From Emmonsiellopsis sp. PD_33 (lineage: Eukaryota > Ascomycota > Eurotiomycetes > Onygenales > Ajellomycetaceae): a stretch of 64,000 nucleotides of DNA. The notes beneath the pieces are model-generated. The model was not told where the DNA came from, did not search any database, and saw only the letters and a program-made list of their open reading frames with translations. Location of the stretch: the NCBI GenBank assembly GCA_032988165.1, contig JANTQF010000056.1, forward strand, positions 1 through 64,000, given 5' to 3'. Numbering within the stretch: the first letter of the stretch is position 1; the number at the start of each line of letters is the position of its first letter. Position numbers and translations under genes: made by a program. Below are positions 55,745-64,000 of this stretch, one piece after another.

Positions 55745-57319
55745 GGTGGAGGGTGTTGAAATGAACGGTAATTAGCTCAGGTAGGATAGACAAAGGGAAT
55801 AGGAATGAAGCAAGAAGTAGAACAGAAAGTGGTGAGAGTAAAAGAGGCGGAGGCAAAAGGTCGCTGAGAGCTGTTTGATGTCTCCCCGCTAGCTTCGTCA
55901 AATCGCGTGAGAGACCACTTAAGAAAGTTTCGCGCCTGCCGCGTAGCTGCTACGGCGGGGAACTTCGACCAAAAGTGCAGTTTGATACAGCATCAACCAA
56001 TCTTTTAATATATGGACGAGAAACTGTAAATGAGATAGGATGGATGTTGGGGATGGTCATTGTTTTCTTGCTAATACACACGATACGATGAATGGCTCGT
56101 CTTCGGGAGCATACCACAAACTAAACATGCTATTTTAGTTGATCCGAACTGGATAGCGGCCCATGTAGGGAATTAGTACTAGTATGCTACATTCAAATCT
56201 CACTTTTCGATCAATGGGTTTAGCCCTTTTAAAATCGTCTCTCGTGCCTTTGACTTATTAGCTCTGTCCTATCGAGTTGGTGTGGAAAGGTGTCGGTTGG
56301 TTGTAAGCTAAGGGAGCCCGCTGAAGCGCAAAAATATATATCCATCATGCCTAGCAAAATACAGCGCTTCCATCTAGAATGTCAAATTTTCAAGAACACA
56401 CCTATCACCGTCCTGCTGTTCCTCGAGATAGTAGAGTAGACTACGTCGTTAATCAAATAGTAAGTTCCAATTGAAGGAGGGTCATTTCCCAAGAATATCC
56501 AAACCAGCTCCTAAGGGCTTACTGACAAGCGACACGAATGGAAATTCGATAAAAGTATACCCCGTGTATTAGCACTGGCACCGCCATAGAGCACATTAGA
56601 ACCTTTGGCCTTATCGGCACGCTGCTTAAAGAACATTTTTTGTACGTTCATGCGCCGGGGTTTGTCAGGGGCACACGGACTATCTTGTCCAAAAAGGCAG
56701 CTTCGAGACAACCAGCTAAATCCGTGTGTTGTGATGCAACTTGGTGTCCTTCCGAGCAGCAGTTCCCTAAATATGTTTTTAAGGGAGCAGCTTGGGTGGC
56801 GCGGTTTTGGAGGGGAGGGTCCAGGAAGGGTGTGTTTCTAGGAGGTCCATGCAGTCTCTCGTAGGTTTGTATAGTGTTTTAGCATACCCCTAGGCTCATG
56901 ATGTTAGCATAGACTAGGAGTGTCGTATTACCATGCATACTGATGCTGTCACATTTATTCTATTGCCTCGTGCCAAATTCTTCCAAGGGTGCAGTTTGCC
57001 AAAGTGCCAACTCGTTTCCACGGTTCTTTAACCTGTGGTCTATGACTTATATCTGCCATAGCCACGAGAAGCCTGCATCTTCAAGGGGAAGGGGGCTTTT
57101 TCTTTGCAAGAATCCTAAACCAACAGCAAACAGCTTGTACCAGAACAAGATTGAAAGAAACAATCGAGAACGCGGGGCCCCCTGCATGAAGAGGCGGAGG
57201 CTGTCAGCGGAAGAGGAATTTTGGCGCATGAATGTGTAGTCGTCCGTGCCCTTGTCTCGGTAATTTGACCGTTGGGTTGGCGTAGCCAGGCTGAGGTCTA
57301 ACCGGAGAAGAAAGCATAA
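55745..57319. other. pob3 upstream region to transposon edge
   Basis: 1.6 kb of normal-GC DNA. The proximal 200 bp is presumably the pob3 promoter and leader. No gene seen beyond it. The last three bases before 57,320 are TAA, the target duplication of the transposon. Confidence 0.45.
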
Positions 57320-60300
57320 GGGTGTGTTTACTAACCCAGAGCAAAATGCTCTCAGAGCTGTGGAGCATAACAGAATACTGCCAATATAGTGTGCACCACC
57401 AAGCTATTCCCCTTTCATAGAAGTGAGATCATATGACTTGATTAGAAATCAAACACACATTTTATTCATTTGTAATTACCTTCCTTCATCATTTTCATTG
57501 TTTTTGTACTATACTACCATAAAAATGGAAGGAAATTATCCCTCTATCTTATTTATTACTACTACTGCAGATAGACCAACTCAAAACAGCAGTAATAACA
57601 TAGTTCTCAGTAACTAATAATCTACACAGAAACCACACAGAGAACTCACATATTTAACACCTGCAACACCTATAATACCTGCAATGCCTGTAATAGCCTC
57701 CCAACTTATTTGAGAGAGGTTCTAAATGCCTGCAACAGCCTCTCAACTCAAAACAGCTAGGTCATATACCACATAGGATTATCATATGGAGGAGGCACTT
57801 TTAAATGGATTCCTAGCAGTACAACATAAAGGATTATCAATGGATAATAGGAACTTCAAACTCTAGAATTAAAATATAGTAATTAATGCCATCAAGAAGG
57901 TTACAATATAATATATTATAAGATCTATATGTGAAATTAGATGGAAGAAGTTTAAAACTATATGAAAGTTATAGAAAAAATATAAGTCTTAAATATTAAA
58001 TTAGATATGAGATTTAACTATCAAAATATACATTATAAATTTAGAGGTTATAGATGTATATTTTCTTATCTATTTTAAAATGTAAAAATTTTATTTCTAT
58101 AAACTATCACATTAAATTCTATATGAACAGCTCCTTACTAGTCAGCTAGCTAGTAGATAGTATATCATTAATCATTAAGCTCTCCTGTAGTAGTAATAAT
58201 AGTAGTATGTAGCTAAGTTAGAAAATAATTTAAATAGTGGTAGTAAAGACCTACTATCAATAAATTCCTTATTAATAATGATAATCTTAGTACTAATAAC
58301 TTTAATATCAACTGCTCTAGCACTATCAGTATTAAGTAAATACAATCAAGAAGACTTAGTAATAATACAGAAAAGATCTCATAAAGGTGAACTTGCTAAA
58401 AGTATTAAAAATCTAGAGGATAAGTTAGTTAAATCTATATAGATTCAAGTAAATGATTTAAATCTTACACTATAAGTAATAAATCTCTTTCTTATAGAGG
58501 TGCAGGATGTTCTCTCTGAGAAGTAAAAGAAGAAAAGTAAGAATAAAGAGCTGAGGATTTCATTTAATTATTATACTAGTATTTTAGAGCTTTTTTATGG
58601 CAGCTGAGACTACCAGATGTATATATTCATATATGAGTATATCAGAATGAAAGATAGAAGACACTGGCTGCTTAAAAAAATGAATATATAGGGATAAAAT
58701 AGTGTAAATAGAGACTGAGTGGAAGATGTTGAATGTAGAGAGATAGAGAGATTTCAGAAGGCCTTAAGAAATTAAATCAATTTAATTATTTAACTATGCA
58801 TGCCCTAAGCCCTAAGTCAGTTATATAGGTATAGAGACTAATAATTATATTATTTATTAAGTTTTTAAGATGTTTTCATGCATTTCTACTTTTTATTCTT
58901 ATAAAAATAATAATTTATTCATATATTTTTAATATATCTTACATTTTAATAATATATCAGTCAATCATTTGACTTATCTATCTAACCATCTCACACAAAA
59001 AGTGGTGATATTTTATAACCACTGAATTTCAACTGAATTTCCAAATTCTGATAATTTATCCACAAATCCCCTCTATATTTAAATACATTTAAGTATTTAT
59101 ATAGAACATTCATATATCTCACAGCACTTAGCTATTCAAATTACCCTTACTTAGCTATCACACTACTCTTACTACCTACTACTACTATATCTTCTGTAAA
59201 TTCTCATATTACTTCTCTCACTCCAGCCTCATACTCTAATAATTTTAGTAAGCTTCTCACATCTTCTCAGCAATTTCATTCTATTTTTTCATTATATAGC
59301 TAGTTTCTAATAATTCTCTAGGGGTTAAAACTAGTTTCAGCTATTCTTTATTATCATTTGACTCCTCTATATCCTCTAACTTAGACTTATCATGTTGATT
59401 TATGAAGTTATACAGAGTAACTAGAGTATAAACCTAAGAGATCTAAGTGTTAATACTGAATCCTTCACTACAACTAGAAGATAATATTTAAAATTAACAT
59501 TTAAATACATCAAATATTTACTTGATTAAACTTCTTGTGCTAGCATGCCAGAGATTAAACAGTTTCTTCACATTTACTAACCTCTTTGATGATTTTATAA
59601 ACTTCTAGAGATGATATTAAACACTTGTATATAGTGAGAGGATAGATGAATTCCTCTGCAGATAACCTACATCTAAGAGAAAAAAATACCCAGATAGTGC
59701 ATAGAAGTCTTCCTCTTTCTCTGCAACTTCTAATATATTTAAATTATAAGTTAATTCTTTCATATTAGTATATATATAGGTAAAGTTCATCTCAAAATCA
59801 CATATTATAAGAACATTCTACAAGATCCATTCTTTTCTATTATACCACAGACCTTAATATTTTATTAGTATAAAGAGTAGTAAGTGCATTCCATCTAGCA
59901 CTCCTAGACTAGCTGCTGAGACCATGAATTTTCATGCATATTTAGTTTGATTTGATTTGATTTTAGTCACACATGAGTAACTAAAATATGATTTTAAATT
60001 TTAAAACAGGTAAAATAACCAATCTTTTTAATTTAAAATGGGATCAAATATAACTAGGATTATTCCATGATACTTCCATGTTACTTCTTGGCATTTCTTG
60101 GCAAAAAACTACTATTTTTAGTATACTTTTTAGGGAATTTTCCTAGATTTCCAGGGTGAAAATTAGATTAAAAATTTCCTAGTTTTAAAAAGTCATTTAA
60201 AATACATTTTAACTTATTTAAAATATAAAATATTTTAATTTATAATGGGACTAAACTACATGGTCCTGTTTGATTTGATTTGGTTTGATTTTATGCCTGT

Positions 60301-61339
60301 GAGACTAAATAGGACCATGCAGGAAAAGTAATAAAATATGTATGAAATGAGACTAACTATTAATGAAAAATGAGTAACTAGGTAAGTATATATATATTTA
60401 CATGGTCTTAGCAGCTAGTCTAAGCACTTCTATACAGTCTTTAAAGAATGACTACTATTTTGAATCTCAAGATAAGGCCTTCTCACTATACTTAGAGGGG
60501 GGGATTCTAATAACCTCTTCATATAGAAAATATAGTACTTCAAGGACTTCATAAAACACCCTATATAATTTAATAAGTATTTTTTCAATTCCTTGAAATT
60601 AAATGCAACATTACAAATTTAAAGATAATAGTTAATAAGTGTTGAAAAGTCTCTATAGCATTTTAATACATTATCTCCTGCATTATAATATATATATATA
60701 TTAATATCTTTTCTTTAAGTGTTATAGTAGTCAGTCAATCAGATTCATATATATCTGAATTAATCCTTAGCCAGTTGATGAGTGCTTTGAATATTTTTTA
60801 TTCTATTCAAATGAGATTTTAAATTTATTAGCCATGAATGAGAGGATCTAGCAGTATATTAGTAAAAATCTTCCCATGAAACTCATCTGTATATATTATA
60901 TGCAGACTACTTAGTATGTAATTTATAACTTTCACTATAATTTAACATATTATTTCACAGATAAGTTATTGACATTCATATAGAACTTTATCCTGACTAT
61001 TCTCATTATATTTATTATGCTCAGAGCATTCAGAATCACTATTAATATCCTCCATCTTAATTTTTATTGAAAATATCACATTATGGGTGTAAAATAAGAG
61101 CATTTTAGACTGAGTTTAATTCTAGAGCAAAAAAATTTGCTCTGATCTTCCTATTCAGGTAATTGATCATCATTAAACTCTAAATCTCAGAGTAATATGC
61201 TCTGCCCCACCATTTATTACAAAAGATCTGGCTTTTAGTAAACACAAGGCCAAATCAGAGCTTTTTACACTAATTCTCAGATCTTTTCAGAGCATTTCAC
61301 TCCAAAAGAGCAAAATGCTCTGGGTTACTAAACACGCCC
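57320..61339. mobile_element. PIF/Harbinger-type DNA transposon relic, 4,020 bp
   Basis: Left end GGGTGTGTTTACTAACCC and right end (reverse complement) GGGCGTGTTTAGTAACCC form about 33-bp terminal inverted repeats, both continuing into a palindrome AGAGCA-loop-TGCTCT. TAA stands on each side, a 3-bp target duplication as in PIF/Harbinger elements. Inside, AT content is extreme and no CG occurs except one in the right terminus. Flanks have normal composition and CGs within a few bases of both ends, so the mutation process was confined to the element. No intact transposase is readable. On the minus strand near 59,150-59,420 a Gln/Glu-rich, coiled-coil-like relic is visible, and near 58,370-58,560 (plus) another charged relic with Gln-to-stop changes. 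Family assignment rests on the TIR and duplication length. Confidence 0.8.
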
Positions 61340-63092
61340 TAAAGAACCAGCCAGCTGGATGCAGCCTCACCAAAATCGAAGCGAGAAAATGATAATGATC
61401 TTCTGTTGGTCGAGGCAACGTCCATCGACGTGTGGTTTGAGTATTTACCCAGGGAAGAATCTGGAGTCGTATCTCTGCATGAGGATTATCAGGTGGCAGC
61501 AATCCAAGCCATCAAAGGGATCTATTTTAAGCTGCCAGGCCCCAACCAACACACCCTCACACTAATGATAATACTCCAGATTACCAATTATCAAAGAATG
61601 ACTGAATAACATCCCCAACCACTTCCGGCCCACCCGGGACAGCATGCAGCTATTCATAAGTGCTGACAGACACAGCTCTCCTGCCAAGTGAGGGAGCTGA
61701 GGTGAGGAGGCTTCACTAACAGAGACCAAGTTCGATTCCGTTGGAAATCGGCTGCAAGCCGCACCCGTCGCCCTGTCAAGGGTCGGTCTTGCATGTTGAT
61801 GGGTCTTAAAAGTTCCGGACGGAATTGCTGCTGGGATTTGGATCCATATTATCGTTTTAACTTCAACTTCGTCCGTGGAATGCCGATTCGAGCAACGGCA
61901 TCAGGAGCCGTAGCTGGTCTAGACTTGGGTTTTCGGGAAGGAAACCAAATCCGAAGCCCGTGTATTTGGTGTCAAAAGTTTCTCGAACTTCCTGTAGTTA
62001 ATACGACCAAGTGGGAAGGTGTTTTGGTTCCTGGGACATTGGCAAAAGAAACAAAGCCAAAGAAAGAGCTGAAGGTGGGTGCTGCATGTGTCGGTCCAGA
62101 TTCCGTTGTCTCTTGGAAGAGGAAAACAATGTTCGACACCCTGGGGGTTGGGGATGGGAGGCTGCCGGCTGCTTACTAAGTAACTAGTTAACCTAAATAG
62201 TTAACTAGTTAGCCGATGATCCTCCCGACGCGACGTCCCACGAACCAAAAAGTCTCAGCCGCAACATCATCATCGTTGTCCAGGTTCCAGCGTACGCGTT
62301 GAGCAACATCTCAATATCCCACTTATATGTGTGCCTTTGCTATGCACAAAGAGCAAATAGATCGGGCTGATCTCCGACTCCCACCAGCACAGTGTTCCAG
62401 CCGGTCTGTGAAGAGGGATCATCGCCATAAAACTGGGGCGTCATTTGTACCAAATGAACTGACAATCTACAGCAATCAATCTACTGTCTCAGGCGGCTGC
62501 TGTCCTTCCAGGTATCAGGCTTACCCTGGATATAAGACCAGTCTATGGTTGGCTGGATCTACCACACCCTTCCCACAGGCCTGCTTATTTCCGATAAGCT
62601 CAGTATTGACTTCGTGATAGTTGATATGCACTGTTTCCTCCCGTTCAGCTGATATACATAGCCGGAAGTGTGACTATCCGCGAGGAAGCTCCAATCCTAG
62701 AGCCTAGAGGCCAGACCTTCTCTGCCGTCCACGGAGTCTCATGCCTTGGGAGCCAGCCAGTGAAACAGTCCCATTATGTGAAGGATGCCCCCCGTTGCGG
62801 CGGAATTGAACCTTTCATTTCCCCACACCCGGCTCTTCGTCCGCCCATCCCTGTTGTTCTTGGCTGTTAGAAACCATCCCGAGAGCAACACATGTGTTCC
62901 TTTGTGTTGTCAGTGTATTGTATACCGCCAATCAAAATCAAAGCCCTAGTCTATGCTAGTTGCCATCCTTCTGGCCGAGCGCTTGACAGATGTGCGCAGA
63001 GACGATTTAAAACGGGAAAAGCAACCCGCTGTTGAAGAGACCCTGTTTCTTCACAGATACTTGCATGACCAAAAACCTGAATATAGCCCATA
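61340..63092. other. Region between transposon and GH76 gene
   Basis: Normal-GC DNA. Open frames (such as 61,793-62,179, 128 codons) have no recognisable domain. The inverted repeat at 62,181-62,211 is the main structure. The last 200 bp is the GH76 promoter, with a CCAAT-type GCCAATC at 62,927 and a TTTAAAA at about 63,005. Confidence 0.4.
62181..62211. repeat. 12-bp perfect inverted repeat
   Basis: TAACTAGTTAAC, 7-nt loop CTAAATA, then GTTAACTAGTTA. Each arm is itself built from the palindromes ACTAGT and GTTAAC, so several symmetric binding sites overlap. It lies about 880 bp upstream of the GH76 ATG. Confidence 0.7.
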
Positions 63093-64000
63093 ATGGCACC
63101 CTTTCGACAGCTCCTCCTATCCTGTCTTTTCTTCTTCTCTTATACCCAAGCAGCAGATTTCAAATGCAATGCAGAGGAAGGCCTAAAAACACTGCAGAAC
63201 TGGTATAACCCTACAACAGGGCTTTGGGATTCGACCGGTTGGTGGAATAGTGGGAACTGCCTTACTATCCTCGCAGACTTTGCCGTATTCGATGAGTACG
63301 CTGCTTCCGTTGGCAATGTCGTCTTCAGCAATACCTTCACCCAGGCGCAGAAAGTAGATGTGAACCTGCGCAAAAGGATCCTGCCCGATGGGATGATTCA
63401 AAGTTACTACTCGAAATCGCCGACAACGAACAAAAGCCTGCGCCGCCGAGGCTTTGCTGGGTTTATCAACGACTACTATGATGACGAGGGCTGGTGGGCA
63501 TTGGGATGGATCAAAGTTTACGACTTGACCGGCGACCAAAAGTATCTCCAAATGGCAAGAGATATTTTTGAAGACATGGCTGGTGGATGGGTAGACGACC
63601 GATGCGGCGGTGGGATCTGGTGGGATAAGCAACATAAATCTCTGAACGCGATTGCGAACGAACTTTTCCTCAGTGTGGCAGCGAGCCTGGCCACCCGCGC
63701 GACAGACAACGCCAAATATTACCTGGATTGGGCTTTTAAGGAATGGGACTGGTTCAAACAAACCGGCATGATCAACGAGCAGAATAACATCAACGACGGC
63801 CTTGATCTCCAGACTTGTAAGAACAACGGAGCAAACGTATGGTCTTATAACCAGGGCGTCATTCTTGGTGGATTGGTTGAACTCACCAAGGCTGCTGCGC
63901 CCAACGATGATACCTACATCAACCAGGCCCATGCTATTGCCGGTGCGGCAATTTCTCTTCTATCCGATGAAAATGGTATCTTGCACGATAATTGCGAACC
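63093..64000 (+). CDS. Glycoside hydrolase family 76 protein, 5' part
   Basis: Open from the ATG at 63,093 to the window end (302 codons, no stop), so the 3' end is missing. A signal peptide (M-A-P-F-R-Q-L-L-L-S-C-L-F-F-F-S... cleaved near A21) sends it out or to the cell wall. The mature protein has the family's aromatic-rich helices: G-L-W-D-S-T-G-W-W, the adjacent catalytic aspartates D130-D131 in Y-D-D-E-G-W-W-A-L-G-W, G-G-G-I-W-W-D near residue 170-180, and N-E-L-F-L-S. GH76 enzymes are endo-alpha-1,6-mannanases; fungal members such as Dfg5/Dcw1 attach GPI-anchored proteins to the wall. Whether a GPI signal follows cannot be seen. No intron is apparent in the visible part. Confidence 0.92.
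   Translation, partial: MAPFRQLLLSCLFFFSYTQAADFKCNAEEGLKTLQNWYNPTTGLWDSTGWWNSGNCLTILADFAVFDEYAASVGNVVFSNTFTQAQKVDVNLRKRILPDGMIQSYYSKSPTTNKSLRRRGFAGFINDYYDDEGWWALGWIKVYDLTGDQKYLQMARDIFEDMAGGWVDDRCGGGIWWDKQHKSLNAIANELFLSVAASLATRATDNAKYYLDWAFKEWDWFKQTGMINEQNNINDGLDLQTCKNNGANVWSYNQGVILGGLVELTKAAAPNDDTYINQAHAIAGAAISLLSDENGILHDNCE

Noticed and set aside
61720..61760. Box B-like GTTCGATTCCG
   Set aside because: No box A at suitable distance and no cloverleaf, so not called a tRNA.
61793..62179. 128-codon plus-strand frame
   Set aside because: Starts in non-conserved sequence near the transposon edge and resembles no family; possible orphan but unsupported.
63183..63932. 249-codon minus-strand frame
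   Set aside because: Antisense to the GH76 coding sequence, which has a signal peptide and catalytic motifs in the plus frame.
1..64000. CRISPR array, operon or prophage
   Set aside because: The genome is eukaryotic; the tandem arrays have no spacers of constant size between identical repeats and no cas-like genes.

Overview
The window is nuclear DNA of a filamentous ascomycete. The genes have short introns with GTnnGT donors, CTAAC or CTGAC branch points and (T/C)AG acceptors, and the proteins have close relatives in Eurotiomycetes. Two sharply bounded AT-rich blocks full of mutated transposons sit beside normal-GC gene land. That isochore pattern fits Onygenales of the Blastomyces/Emmonsia type. 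The order is inferred; the species cannot be read from the sequence.

Left block (1 to about 16,940): I found no CG dinucleotide up to 16,936. It holds a degenerate 92/98-bp tandem array (about 1,086-2,440) with two tRNA-derived relics nearby, a complete but dead chromodomain-type Gypsy LTR retrotransposon (3,129-12,230, minus strand, 160-bp LTRs, 5-bp target duplication), an unassigned relic, a 215-bp dimeric tandem repeat (14,831-15,560) and a 75-bp repeat. Differences between the LTRs are all transitions, the signature of repeat-induced point mutation (RIP).

Gene land: a C2H2 zinc-finger regulator (22,022-23,274) sits alone between about 5 kb and 4 kb of non-coding DNA. A peroxisomal (C-terminal SKL) fumarate-reductase-like flavoprotein and a succinate-semialdehyde dehydrogenase are divergently arranged around 29 kb. 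Then come the U2 snRNP factor SF3B1/Hsh155, a secreted DUF3455 protein, a very large disordered protein with a C-terminal methyltransferase-like domain, two intron-containing tRNA-Lys(UUU) genes, a Tho1-like SAP-domain mRNP protein, and the FACT subunit Pob3. The Pob3 start codon appears to be split by an intron. The right end carries the start of a GH76 mannanase-type gene that runs off the window.

Right block (57,320-61,339): a 4,020-bp DNA transposon with terminal inverted repeats and a TAA duplication, of PIF/Harbinger type. AT-richness and CpG loss begin and end exactly at its termini.

Several housekeeping genes serve nuclear RNA and chromatin work (SF3B1 in splicing, Tho1 in mRNA export, Pob3 in histone handling). 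They are neighbours, not an operon. No gene cluster for a new pathway is evident. The strongest unusual points are the split start codon, the 3n stop-free introns, and the fine structure of the two CpG-free blocks.
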